A DNA stretch of 64,000 bases, from positions 165,960-229,959 of the forward strand of contig JAVKHP010000001.1 in NCBI GenBank assembly GCA_031459855.1. Reading direction: 5' to 3'. The position numbers and the translations under genes are program-made. Under the pieces are notes generated by a model. The model saw only the letters and a list, made by a program, of their open reading frames with translations, was not told the DNA's origin and did not search any database. The DNA comes from Armatimonadota bacterium (GTDB lineage: Bacteria; Sysuimicrobiota; Sysuimicrobiia; Sysuimicrobiales; Humicultoraceae). This document shows, piece by piece, positions 7,988 through 16,386 of the stretch (positions are counted from its first letter, which is position 1; every line of letters begins with the position of its first letter).

Positions 7988-9325
7988 TCAGGCGCCGACG
8001 CGCACCACGCGCTTGGCCTTCAGCTCGAACCGCGGCAGGCTGCCGGCCGGCACCGCACGCGTCTCGACCCGCAGGCCCAGGGTCTGCCTGAGCCCGTCGG
8101 CGACGGCCGCGACGATCCGGCCGCAGGCGTCGGGCCCATGGCGCCGCTCGTCGAGCTCCAGCAGCACCCGCAGCTGGTCCATCTCGTCCTGCCGGTAGAC
8201 CTCGATGCGGAACTCGTCCACCTCGGCGTGGCGCCGTACCACCGCCTCGATGGCGCTGGGGAAGACGTTGACGCCGCGGATCACCAGCATGTCGTCGACC
8301 CGGCCGAGCACGCCCCCGTCGAGCCGCGCAAACGTCCGGCCGCAGGCGCAGGGCGCGGCGACCAGGCGCACGCGGTCGCCGGTGCGGTAGCGGATCACCG
8401 GCGACCCCACGCGGCCCAGGTTGGTGAGGACCAGCTCCCCCTCGCCCTCCGCGGCCACGGCACCGGTCCGCGGATCGAGCACCTCGGCGACGAACTCGCT
8501 CTCGTTGACGTGCAGCCCGCCGCCTGGCGCGTCGCACTCGAAGCCCACGGCTCCGACTTCGGTCATCCCGTAGTGGTCGACGCAGCGCGCGCCCCACGCC
8601 TGGGCGATGCGCGCCTTGGTGGCCGGGATGCTGGCGCCGGGCTCGCCGGCGTGGATCGTGACGCGCACCGACAGCGTCGCCGGGTCCCAGCCCTGCTCCC
8701 GGGCTACCTGCGCCAGGCGCAGGGCGTACGAGGGCGTACACACCAGCGCGGTCGCGCCCACCTCGCGCATCGTCCGCAGGCGCAGCGCCGAGTCCTGCCC
8801 GCCGCCCGGGATGGCCAGGGCGCCCAGACGCACGGCGGCGTCGAAGCCGGCCCAGAACCCGATGAACGGCCCGAACGAGAAGGGGAAGAAGATGCTGTCG
8901 GCCGGCCCGATGCCCGCGGCGCGGTAGACGAAGCCCCAGCAGCGGCACCACCACTCCCACGACTCCGGCGTATCCACCCATCGCAGCGGCCGCCCCGTCG
9001 TCCCCGAGGTCATGTGGAAGCGGGTGTAGCGTTCCAGGGGATACGTGAGGATCGTGCCAAACGGCGGGTGGGCCTCCTGGTCGGCGAGCAGCTCCTGCTT
9101 GGTGGTGAAGGGGAGCCGCCGCAGGTCGGCCAGCGCGCGCAGGCCGGCCACGTCGCCGACACCGGCGGCCTGCCACTTGCGCCGGTAGAAGGGGTTGGCC
9201 GCCGCCACCTCGGCCAGCACCCGGCGCAGGCGCTCCAGCTGCAGGGCCTCGAGCGCCTCCCGCGCCAGCGTCTCCACGTCCCGCTGGAAGAACATCGTCT
9301 CTGCGGGGACCCCGCGCGCGACCAT
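7988..9325 (-). CDS. paaK: PaaK-type aryl-CoA ligase (phenylacetate-CoA ligase family)
   Basis: A 445-residue ATP-dependent acyl-CoA ligase of the PaaK branch. Residues ~107-114 form the P-loop TSGTTGRP, followed by DHYGMTEVGAVGFEC, RYRTGDRVRL and the C-terminal GRVDDMLVIRGVNVFPSAIE segment typical of PaaK. The family makes phenylacetyl-CoA (or a related aryl-CoA) from acid, ATP and CoA, the substrate for PaaABC. Two starts are possible, 9325 and the ATG ten codons later at 9295; neither has a strong ribosome site. Because hcr genes sit upstream, a hydroxy-aryl acid substrate cannot be excluded. Confidence 0.88.
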   Translation of the reverse strand: MVARGVPAETMFFQRDVETLAREALEALQLERLRRVLAEVAAANPFYRRKWQAAGVGDVAGLRALADLRRLPFTTKQELLADQEAHPPFGTILTYPLERYTRFHMTSGTTGRPLRWVDTPESWEWWCRCWGFVYRAAGIGPADSIFFPFSFGPFIGFWAGFDAAVRLGALAIPGGGQDSALRLRTMREVGATALVCTPSYALRLAQVAREQGWDPATLSVRVTIHAGEPGASIPATKARIAQAWGARCVDHYGMTEVGAVGFECDAPGGGLHVNESEFVAEVLDPRTGAVAAEGEGELVLTNLGRVGSPVIRYRTGDRVRLVAAPCACGRTFARLDGGVLGRVDDMLVIRGVNVFPSAIEAVVRRHAEVDEFRIEVYRQDEMDQLRVLLELDERRHGPDACGRIVAAVADGLRQTLGLRVETRAVPAGSLPRFELKAKRVVRVGA

Positions 9326-9373
9326 GGCGCGGGCTAGATGGAACGGGCGCGTCGGGCAGGACGCGTCGGAACT

Positions 9374-9387
9374 GCCCGCATGCGGGC
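9374..9387. promoter_or_regulatory. Perfect 14-bp palindrome upstream of paaK
   Basis: GCCCGCATGCGGGC reads identically on both strands and lies in the 109-bp gap between the MetE-like gene and paaK, one of the larger gaps in this long gene string. It could be an operator, an RNA hairpin or chance in GC-rich DNA. Confidence 0.3.
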
Positions 9388-9434
9388 CTCCGGCCCCTCG
9401 TCGCCTCGCCGACCCGGCCGTGCGCGGCCGTGCA

Positions 9435-10529
9435 CTAGCCCCACACCTCCCGCGCGGTCTCCACCACCAGGCGCAGCTTGGCCCACTGGTCGTCCTCGGT
9501 GAGCAGGTTGCCCTCCATCACCGAGGCGAAGCCGCACTGCGGGCTCAGGGCCAGGCGCTCCAGCGGCACGTAGCGGGCCGCGTCCTCGATGCGCCGGAGC
9601 AGGGTGGCCTTGGCCTCCAGCTGCGGCCGCTTGCTGCTCACCAGCCCGAGCACCACGGTCTTGTCGGCCGGGACGAACCGCAGCGGCGCGAACGTGCCCG
9701 ACCGCTCGTCGTCGTACTCGAGGAGGAAGCGGTCGACCTGCAGCTCGCCGAAGAGGCGCTCGGCGATGGCGTCGTAGCCGCCTTCGGCGTACCACTGGCT
9801 CCGGTTGTTGCCGCGACATAGGTGGAAGCCGATCACCGCGCCCCGGCCGCGCGCGCCCTCCAGGCAGGCGTTGTCGGCACGGATGGCCTCGGCCAGCGCG
9901 GCGTCGGGGTCCATCCCCATCTCGGTCTGAATGTACGTCCGCCACCGCGGGTCGATGTAGTAGCTGTAGCGCGGTGCGTCGACCTGGATGTACTGGACGC
10001 CGTCGGCCAGCAGGGCCTGGACCTCCCGCCGCACGATGGGCACGATGTCCCACAGCAGTGCCGAGTGGTCGCGGTAGACGCGGTCCGTCACCCCGCGCTT
10101 GAACGCGATGGCGGGGAACTGGTTGGCGCTGGGCAGCGTGATCTTGATCGCCCCCGGGCAGTGCGCCTTCATGAACGCTACCTCGTGGGCGGTCAGGCGC
10201 CGCACCTGACGCAGCCTGGCCGTGACGATGCCGGTGACGCTGGCGGGCGCCACGCTGGTCCCGGCACCGGTCCAGGCGCGCCCGACCTCGTCGCGGAGGT
10301 CGAAGCCCTCGACGGCGTCGAGCAGGTCGCTCATGAAGTTGCGACGGCGCAACTCCCCGTCGGTGAACACCTCGAACCCCAGCTCCTGCTGTCGGGCGAG
10401 CACGCGCAGGATGTGGCGGTCCTCGAGCTCGCGCAGGCGCTCCGGGTCGACGCCCTGCGCCCGGGCGTCCAGGAGCTCGGCGGGACGCAGGAGGCTGCCG
10501 ACGTGATCGGCGCGGTACGCCCCGGCCAT
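9435..10529 (-). CDS. MetE C-terminal-like (YxjG/YxjH-type) zinc enzyme
   Basis: A 364-residue protein of the cobalamin-independent methionine synthase superfamily, catalytic domain only. Zinc-ligand motifs are visible: GFHLCRGNN (His, Cys) and near the C-terminus LSPQCGF (second Cys). The block FLLEYDDERSGTFAPLRFV matches the YxjG/YxjH subgroup. The ATG at 10529 follows GGGGGGTGAGG; an upstream GTG at 10538 is possible. Superfamily members transfer methyl groups to thiols, and one member (epoxyalkane:CoM transferase) opens epoxides with a thiol. The job here, between hcrB and paaK, is unknown. Confidence 0.8.
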   Translation of the reverse strand: MAGAYRADHVGSLLRPAELLDARAQGVDPERLRELEDRHILRVLARQQELGFEVFTDGELRRRNFMSDLLDAVEGFDLRDEVGRAWTGAGTSVAPASVTGIVTARLRQVRRLTAHEVAFMKAHCPGAIKITLPSANQFPAIAFKRGVTDRVYRDHSALLWDIVPIVRREVQALLADGVQYIQVDAPRYSYYIDPRWRTYIQTEMGMDPDAALAEAIRADNACLEGARGRGAVIGFHLCRGNNRSQWYAEGGYDAIAERLFGELQVDRFLLEYDDERSGTFAPLRFVPADKTVVLGLVSSKRPQLEAKATLLRRIEDAARYVPLERLALSPQCGFASVMEGNLLTEDDQWAKLRLVVETAREVWG

Positions 10530-10566
10530 GGCCCTCACCCCCCTTGTGGACCGGCAACCGACGACG

Positions 10567-11613
10567 TCACCAGTGTTCTGTGCGCCGCACCGCCATCCTC
10601 TCGGCGCTCGGTGCGACGTCGGCCACGGGCAACCCCGCCACCTCGCGCAACGCCCGCCGCACGTACACCCGTACCATCGCCTTCCGGTAGCCCAGCGTCA
10701 GGTCGGCGTTGTCCAGGGGTTTCGCCGGTTTCCAGGCCGCCTCGGCCGCTGCGTCGATCACCGCAGGGCCCAGCTGCTGGCCCAGCAGGACCCGCTCGGC
10801 CGCCTCGCAGCGTACCGGCTGCGACGCCACGGCCCCGAGCACGATGCGCGCGGCCGTGCACGTGCCGTCGGGGGCCATGCGCACGGCCGCGGCGACGCCG
10901 AGGATGGGGAAGTCGATGGCGCCACGGCGGCGCAACTTCCAGTAGGTGGCGCGCAGGCCGTCCGCGGGTGGCACGCGCACCTCGACCAGCACCTCGTCGG
11001 GCGCCTTGCCCAGGTAGACGATGCCGTCGTCGCGGTAGAGGTCGGCGACCGGAATGGTGCGCTCGCCGCGGGCGCCCGCCAGCCGGACCTGCGCCTCCAG
11101 GGCCACCAGCACGGGCGCCAGGTCCGAGGAGGAGATGGCCCAGCACCGGTGTCCGCCCGGTGCCACCCAGCACGTGTCGCCGTCCTTCTTCATGCAGAAG
11201 TCGATGGCCCGCCGCCACCAGTAGGGCATGTTGTAGTAGTTGCACCGCGTGTCGACCAGCAGGTTGCCACCGACGGTGCCCATGCAGCGGATCTGGGGGT
11301 TCGAGATCGTCGCCGCGGCCCGGGCGAGCACCGGGACGCGCTGCACCACCGCGGGGTGCTCGACGATGCGGCGCAGTACCACCCCGGCACCGATCCGCAG
11401 CCCCCCGTCGGCCTCGGCGGTGATCCCCTGCAGCTCGCGCAGGCCACGCAGGCCGACCAGCACCTTCGGCTCGACCTGCCGGCGCTTCATGTTGGGGAAG
11501 AGGTCGGTGCCACCGGCGACGGGCATCGCCTCGGGCCCGTGGTCGGCCAGCAGGCGCACGGCCTCGTCCAGCTCTCGCGGGGCCAGGTACACGAACGGGG
11601 GAAGGCGCATCAT
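10567..11613 (-). CDS. hcrB: 4-hydroxybenzoyl-CoA reductase beta subunit (FAD, extra 4Fe-4S)
   Basis: A 348-residue FAD-binding subunit of a xanthine-dehydrogenase-family enzyme. PVAGGTDLFPNMKRR and GTVGGNLLVDTRCNYYN are FAD-binding signatures. A ~40-residue insert carries four cysteines: RCNYYN, DFCMKK, DTCWVA and HRCWAI. That insert with four Cys is what separates 4-hydroxybenzoyl-CoA reductase beta from ordinary family members; it holds a 4Fe-4S cluster. The enzyme reductively removes the ring hydroxyl of 4-hydroxybenzoyl-CoA to give benzoyl-CoA. The ATG at 11613 is 10 bases after the hcrA stop; a second ATG follows directly. Confidence 0.88.
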   Translation of the reverse strand: MMRLPPFVYLAPRELDEAVRLLADHGPEAMPVAGGTDLFPNMKRRQVEPKVLVGLRGLRELQGITAEADGGLRIGAGVVLRRIVEHPAVVQRVPVLARAAATISNPQIRCMGTVGGNLLVDTRCNYYNMPYWWRRAIDFCMKKDGDTCWVAPGGHRCWAISSSDLAPVLVALEAQVRLAGARGERTIPVADLYRDDGIVYLGKAPDEVLVEVRVPPADGLRATYWKLRRRGAIDFPILGVAAAVRMAPDGTCTAARIVLGAVASQPVRCEAAERVLLGQQLGPAVIDAAAEAAWKPAKPLDNADLTLGYRKAMVRVYVRRALREVAGLPVADVAPSAERMAVRRTEHW

Positions 11614-11623
11614 GACCGCGTCG

Positions 11624-14008
11624 TCACACGGACACCCGTTGCCAGCCCGGGGGCGGCTCCACGCGAATGGGATCTTTGAACCGCACCGCCGGCACCCCCG
11701 CAGGGCCCACCCGGCCCGGCCCACCCCGACGCCGATCGGCCAGCGCCGCCAGCACCTTGTCGGGCGTGATCGGCACCTCGTCGATCCGCACGCCCAGCGC
11801 ATCGGCCACGGCATTGGCCACGGCGGGGATGACGGGCAGCAGCGGCCCCTGCCCCGCCTCCTTGGCGCCGAAGGGGCCCTCGGGGTCGACCGTCTCGATC
11901 AGGAACGTGTGGATCTGCGGCGTCTCCAGCGTCGTAGGGCTCTTGTACTCCAGCATCGAGGGGAACTTGTGCACGCCGCGGCGGAAGACCTGTTCCTCCA
12001 TCAGCGCCTCGCCCAGGGCCATGTAGACGCTGCCTTCCACCTGTCCCTCGACCAGCAGCGGGTTGATGGCGCGGCCGATGTCGTGGGCGATCCACACGCG
12101 GTCGACGGTCACCCAGCCGGTCTCGGCATCGCAGGTCACCTCGGCCACGCACGCGGTGTACGAGTACGCGGGCGAGGGGCCCACGCCCGATCCCTTGTAC
12201 GGGCCGGCCAGCTTGGGCGGCCGGTACGAGCCCGAGGTGAGCAGCAGCCCGACGCGCGCCTCGGCCAGGCGCACAGCCTCGGGCCAGTCGACGCCCATCT
12301 CGGGCTTCTCGCGGTTGAAGATGCGCCGCCCCCGCGCCGCCAGCAGCTCGACCGGCACCTCCAACGCCTCGGCCACCGCGGCGAAGATCAGGTCGCGCAT
12401 CTTCTGGGCCGCTTCCAGCGCCGCGTTGCCGGCCATGAACGTCACCCGGCTGGAGTACGAGCCCAGGTCGATGGGCGTCAGGTCGGTGTCGGCCGTCACC
12501 AGCGCCACGTCCGCCGGCTCGATGCCCAGCACCTCCGCCACCGTGTAGGCCAGCACCGAGTCCGAGCCCTGGCCGATGTCGATGGCCATGGAGTAGACGG
12601 TGACCCCGCCGCCGCGGTCGATCTTGATCTGCACCTCCGACTGCGGCATCTCGTTCCAGTAGATGGGCAGCCCGGCCCCGCAGAGGTAGGCGCTGCAGGC
12701 AAACCCCAGCCCCTTGCCCGCCGGCAGCCGTCCGCGGCGCTGGAGGTACCCCGAGGCCTCGACCACCCGGTCGATGCACTCGCGCAGGCCGCAGCTGGTG
12801 ATGCGCAGGTGGTTGACCGTCATCGAGTGGGGCTCGACCAGGTTGCGCCGGCGCAGCTCCACGGGGTCGAGCCCCAGGGCGACAGCCGCCTTGTCGAGGT
12901 GGCACTCCAGCGCAAACCGCGGCTGGGGCGTTCCGTGGCCGCGCTTGGGGCCACACGGCGGCTTGTTGGTGAAGACGCGCAGCCCCTCGAACTTGTAGCG
13001 TGGGATGCGGTAGGTGGTGGTCTGCAGCGCACCCGTGTAGTAGGTGGTCGCCACCCCGTACGACCCGTACGCGCCCCCGTCGAGGAACGCCTTGAAGTGC
13101 ATGGCCGTGATGCGGCCGTCGCGGGTGAAGCCGGTCTTCACCCACATCAGCACCGGATGCCGCCCCCGGTGCAGGTAGAAGACCTCCTCGCGGGTGCAGG
13201 TGATCTTGACCGGTCGGCCGGTGACCATCGCCAGCTTCGCGGCCACGATCTCGTGCGCGAAGGGATCCGACTTGCCCCCGAACCCGCCGCCCACGGGCGT
13301 GGCGATGACGCGGATCCGGCTGGCCGGGTACTCCAGCACCTTCGCCAGCGCCCGGTGGACGTAGTGCGGCGTCTGCGTCGCCGACCAGACCGTGAGCTTG
13401 CCGTCGGCGTCGTACGTCGCTACCGCCGCGTGCTGCTCCATGGGCAGGTGCGTGCTGCCCTCGAAGTAGAACACGTCCTCCCGCACGTAGTCGGCTGCGC
13501 GGAAGCCTTCCTCCACGTCGCCGAACTCGAGGGCCACCATCTTGTGGACGTTGGCGGGCCCGTCGCCGTAGTCGTGGATGCGCACGTCCTCGCGGCGCAG
13601 GGCGTCCTCGATGGTCATGATGGCCGGGAGCGGCTCGTACACCACGTCGATCAACTCCAGGGCGCGCTCCGCGGTCTCCTCGTCGACCGCGGCCACGGCC
13701 GCCACCGGGTCGCCGACGAAGCGCACCTTGTCGACGCACAGCGCGTGCTCGTCCTGGCTGACGGGCAGGATGCCGTACTGCACCGGCAGGTCGGCGCCGG
13801 TGAGCACCGCGTGCACGCCGGGGAGCGCCCGCGCGCGGCTGGTGTCGATGCGCACGATGCGGGCATGGGCGTGCACGCTGCGCAGGAGCCGGCCGTAGAG
13901 CATGCGGGGCAGGTGCAGGTCGTCGGCGAACCGGGTCTGCCCGGTGGCCTTGGCCAGCCCGTCCACCCGCCGCAGCGGTCTGCCGATGATGGAGAAGTCG
14001 TGGGCCAT
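11624..14008 (-). CDS. hcrA: 4-hydroxybenzoyl-CoA reductase alpha (molybdopterin) subunit
   Basis: A 794-residue molybdenum hydroxylase large subunit. Family motifs include GRPLRRVDGLAKATGQTRFADD at the N-terminus (given in part), VGGGFGGKSDPFAHE, NKPPCGPKRGHGTPQPRFA, DIGQGSDSVLAYTVAEVLG and the C-terminal GPFGAKEAGQGPLLPVIPA with the catalytic-type Glu. The length fits HcrA. Together with HcrB and HcrC it forms the heterotrimer unit. The assignment to 4-hydroxybenzoyl-CoA rests mainly on the beta-subunit cluster loop and the CoA ligases nearby; a related aryl-CoA substrate remains possible. Confidence 0.87.
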   Translation of the reverse strand: MAHDFSIIGRPLRRVDGLAKATGQTRFADDLHLPRMLYGRLLRSVHAHARIVRIDTSRARALPGVHAVLTGADLPVQYGILPVSQDEHALCVDKVRFVGDPVAAVAAVDEETAERALELIDVVYEPLPAIMTIEDALRREDVRIHDYGDGPANVHKMVALEFGDVEEGFRAADYVREDVFYFEGSTHLPMEQHAAVATYDADGKLTVWSATQTPHYVHRALAKVLEYPASRIRVIATPVGGGFGGKSDPFAHEIVAAKLAMVTGRPVKITCTREEVFYLHRGRHPVLMWVKTGFTRDGRITAMHFKAFLDGGAYGSYGVATTYYTGALQTTTYRIPRYKFEGLRVFTNKPPCGPKRGHGTPQPRFALECHLDKAAVALGLDPVELRRRNLVEPHSMTVNHLRITSCGLRECIDRVVEASGYLQRRGRLPAGKGLGFACSAYLCGAGLPIYWNEMPQSEVQIKIDRGGGVTVYSMAIDIGQGSDSVLAYTVAEVLGIEPADVALVTADTDLTPIDLGSYSSRVTFMAGNAALEAAQKMRDLIFAAVAEALEVPVELLAARGRRIFNREKPEMGVDWPEAVRLAEARVGLLLTSGSYRPPKLAGPYKGSGVGPSPAYSYTACVAEVTCDAETGWVTVDRVWIAHDIGRAINPLLVEGQVEGSVYMALGEALMEEQVFRRGVHKFPSMLEYKSPTTLETPQIHTFLIETVDPEGPFGAKEAGQGPLLPVIPAVANAVADALGVRIDEVPITPDKVLAALADRRRGGPGRVGPAGVPAVRFKDPIRVEPPPGWQRVSV

Positions 14009-14014
14009 GATGCG

Positions 14015-14557
14015 TTACGTGCCTCCCCCGCCAGCACCGGAGGCAGGCGGGTTGCCCACCTGCACCGTCACGGGCGCCACCGGCTCGTCGGTCATGCGCC
14101 GGGCCGCGAGCTCCACCGCCTCGAAGATCTTCACGTAGCCCGTACACCGGCAGAGGTTGCCCGCCAGCGCCTGGGCGATCTCCTCGCGGGTGGGGCGGGG
14201 CGTGGCGTCCAGCAGCGCCTTCGCCGTCAGCAGGATGCCCGGCGTGCAGTACCCGCACTGGGCCGCGCCCAGGTCGGCGAACGCCGTCTGCAGCGGGTGG
14301 GGCCGGCCGTCCTGCGCCAGCCCCTCCACGGTGACGATCTCGCGCCCCTGCACCTCGATCGGGAGCACCAGGCACGAGAGCCAGGGCTCGCCGTCGATCA
14401 GCACGGTGCAGGTGCCGCACTCGCCAAGCTCGCAGCCGTGCTTGGTGCCCGTCAGCCCCAGGTCCTCCCGCAGCACCTCCAGCAGCGTCTTGTGCACGGG
14501 CACGGCGACCTCGTAGACCTCGCCGTTGACGCGCAGCGTGAGCAGGACCCTAGGCAT
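14015..14557 (-). CDS. hcrC: 4-hydroxybenzoyl-CoA reductase gamma (2x 2Fe-2S) subunit
   Basis: A 180-residue small iron-sulphur subunit. The plant-type 2Fe-2S motif is GCELGECGTCTVLIDG with a further Cys in WLSCLVLP; the second cluster motif is CGYCTPG and CRCTGY. It passes electrons between HcrB flavin and the molybdenum site in HcrA. The ATG at 14557 follows GGAGG and overlaps the end of the IclR gene by eight bases. The C-terminus extends ~20 residues past the family core in a Gly-rich tail. Confidence 0.9.
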   Translation of the reverse strand: MPRVLLTLRVNGEVYEVAVPVHKTLLEVLREDLGLTGTKHGCELGECGTCTVLIDGEPWLSCLVLPIEVQGREIVTVEGLAQDGRPHPLQTAFADLGAAQCGYCTPGILLTAKALLDATPRPTREEIAQALAGNLCRCTGYVKIFEAVELAARRMTDEPVAPVTVQVGNPPASGAGGGGT

Positions 14558-15515
14558 CTCCGGCCTCCACGGCCTCGGTCTTCGAGGCGGCGTCGCCCCG
14601 ATGCCTGCTCCGAGCACGCCCCCCGGTGCCGGCCCTCACACGTCCGCGCCCACCGGGCAGTGCGCCGCGCGTCCGGTGCGGGGCGTCGCGCTTCGACGAC
14701 CGCACACCCGCACGTCCGCCCGCACCGGATGGCACGCCGGCGTCTAGGGCCCCAAGTCGCCGGGAGAGCTCCCGGGCCTCGGCTACCACGGCGCGCACCG
14801 CTTCCGCCAGCCGCTTCCGGGTCACCCGGGCGCTCGAGCCGACGACCGTCAGCGTGGCCACCACCCGACCCCGCGCGTCGCGCACCGGGGCCGAGACCGC
14901 CCGCACACCCGGCAGGTACTCCTCGTCGTCGACGGCGTAGCCCAGGCGGTGCACTCGCCGCAGTTCCTGCAGGTAGCGCCGCGGCGCGGTGATGCTGCGG
15001 GGGGTGAACGCCGGCAGGCGGCCAGACAGGCGTGTTGCCAGCTCGGCGTCGGGCCGCTGGGCCAGCAGCACCTTGGCCACGGCACCGGCGAAGGGCGGCA
15101 GGCGATGGCCCAGCGGCGCCACCACCTTGAGGTCGTGGTGCGACTCGGCCCGGGCCACGATGATCGCCTCGTCGCCGGCCGGCACGTGCAGCACCGCGGT
15201 CTCGCCGAGCCGCTCACGCAGCCGCGCCAGGTGGGGCCGGGCAAGCTGGGCCACGTCCAGATGGCGGAGCGCCGCGCTGCCCAGCGCCAGCAGCGCCGCG
15301 CCCAACCGGTAGCCCCGGGAGTCGCCATCGCGCTCGACGAGGCCGTGGTGCTCCAGGGTGGCCAGCAGCCCGGAGAGCGAGCTCTTGCTCACCCCCAGCT
15401 GTCGCCCCAGGTCGGACAGGCGCGGGGCGGCGCCGTCGGCGGCCAGGGCGCGCAGCACCCGCACGGCGCGGTCCACCGCGGGAACCGTCCGAGGCCGCTG
15501 CGCGCGCTTCCCCAT
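14550..15515 (-). CDS. IclR-family transcriptional regulator
   Basis: A 321-residue IclR-type regulator. The N-terminal winged helix is PAVDRAVRVLRALAADG, LSDLGRQLGVSKSSLSGLLA and LVERDGDSRGYRLG; the C-terminal effector domain has DEAIIVARAES, PPFAGAVAKVLLA and VDDEEYLPGVRAVSAPVRD. The last ~60 residues are an Arg/Gly-rich tail beyond the family core. The ATG at 15515 is preferred over a GTG at 15554 because the long inverted repeat at 15523-15564 would otherwise be inside the gene. Its stop overlaps hcrC, so it probably heads and controls the hcr-paa string, with an aromatic acid or its CoA ester as effector (inference). Confidence 0.88.
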   Translation of the reverse strand: MGKRAQRPRTVPAVDRAVRVLRALAADGAAPRLSDLGRQLGVSKSSLSGLLATLEHHGLVERDGDSRGYRLGAALLALGSAALRHLDVAQLARPHLARLRERLGETAVLHVPAGDEAIIVARAESHHDLKVVAPLGHRLPPFAGAVAKVLLAQRPDAELATRLSGRLPAFTPRSITAPRRYLQELRRVHRLGYAVDDEEYLPGVRAVSAPVRDARGRVVATLTVVGSSARVTRKRLAEAVRAVVAEARELSRRLGALDAGVPSGAGGRAGVRSSKRDAPHRTRGALPGGRGRVRAGTGGRARSRHRGDAASKTEAVEAGDA

Positions 15516-15522
15516 GCGACCG

Positions 15523-15564
15523 ATATCGTCCGTGTTGTTCACCCTACCGAACACGGTTCGATAT
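15523..15564. promoter_or_regulatory. Long inverted repeat upstream of the IclR gene (probable operator)
   Basis: Left arm ATATCG-t-CCGTGTT (15523-15536), 13-base centre, right arm AACACGG-tt-CGATAT (15550-15564): 13 matched pairs with a one-base offset. An inner shorter symmetry, CGAAC-N3-GTTCG, lies at 15548-15560. It is 8-49 bases upstream of the regulator's ATG, where an autoregulatory IclR site would be expected. Confidence 0.6.
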
Positions 15565-15688
15565 GACGCACGTACTTCCTGCAGCAGCCGCGCACGGGCC
15601 GCCGGGCACGTGCGCGCACGGGACCGCGGGTGCCCAGTGTGACGTTCGCCGCTCCCGTGACGGGCGGGGCTCGGCGCTCAGCCCGCAA

Positions 15689-16342
15689 TTACGTCTGTTG
15701 CCCGGGGCCCAGCGCGGGAAAGTGCGTGAACAGGACCTGATGGTGCATTAGGATCTGTGAGGCGACGTCCGTCGACGCCGCACGCAATGGTCGCAACGCC
15801 CCAGGCGCGCGTACACCAGGTACCGTGCAGCCAGCCACCCACGTCGGTGCTTCCCGAGCAAACTCCCCCAGGCAGCGCCGACGGATGGTCAACGCCCCCG
15901 AGGTGACGCGAACGCACCGCTCCAGGTTTGCCACCCACCATGGCAACGACGGATCACTGTACACGATGCCGATATCGCCTACCACGAAGAGCGTCGCGGT
16001 TCTCCAGCGGTCTAGGCTTGGGGACTGTCCGAGAACATTGACCAGGTTGGTGGTGGGGCTTTTGAACAGCGCCTTGACGGAGTAGCCGCCATCTGTGTCC
16101 TCGAACCGCAAGTCCAGCTCGGTCTGCATCAGCCCACGATGACGCACAGGGATGCCGCACGCGCGAAGGGCGCAACCCACGATGAGCTCGACGACCCCTC
16201 CTACCACGAAACGGTTCTCCCGCAAGCCCGTGTCGTACTCCTCATAGATCTGGCGAATCGCCAGTTCGGTCGCAGTTCGTACCTGGCCGGCAAAGCGCTG
16301 GCGGAACTGCCGGAACCGATCTCTTTCAAGTGAGAAGGTCAT
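15689..16342 (-). CDS. Candidate type II restriction endonuclease
   Basis: A 217-residue protein of no family I can name with confidence. Its position 44 bases downstream of a DNA methyltransferase and its size fit a type II endonuclease. A possible PD-(D/E)xK core is TELDLRFEDTDGGYSVKAL (residues ~73-91): acidic residues in one strand and V-K in the next, with Ser where Glu/Asp is common. A hydrophobic strand, TATLFVVGDIGIVYSD, follows. Codon composition is less GC-biased than in the flanking operons, suggesting transfer. An R-M partner is the main reading; an unrelated hypothetical protein is possible. Confidence 0.55.
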   Translation of the reverse strand: MTFSLERDRFRQFRQRFAGQVRTATELAIRQIYEEYDTGLRENRFVVGGVVELIVGCALRACGIPVRHRGLMQTELDLRFEDTDGGYSVKALFKSPTTNLVNVLGQSPSLDRWRTATLFVVGDIGIVYSDPSLPWWVANLERCVRVTSGALTIRRRCLGEFAREAPTWVAGCTVPGVRAPGALRPLRAASTDVASQILMHHQVLFTHFPALGPGQQT

Positions 16343-16386
16343 CTCGAAGTCGCGTGCGACCGCATTGGTCGATGCAACGCTGGAAC

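Noticed and set aside
11240-14992. A 1250-codon open frame on the plus strand opposite hcrA and hcrC
   Set aside because: Rich in His, Arg, Gln and Val with no family pattern; it is the antisense shadow of well-supported minus-strand genes in GC-rich DNA.
15516-15554. GTG at 15554 as start of the IclR regulator
   Set aside because: It would put the long inverted repeat inside the gene and add residues outside the IclR fold; ATG 15515 starts just before the winged helix.
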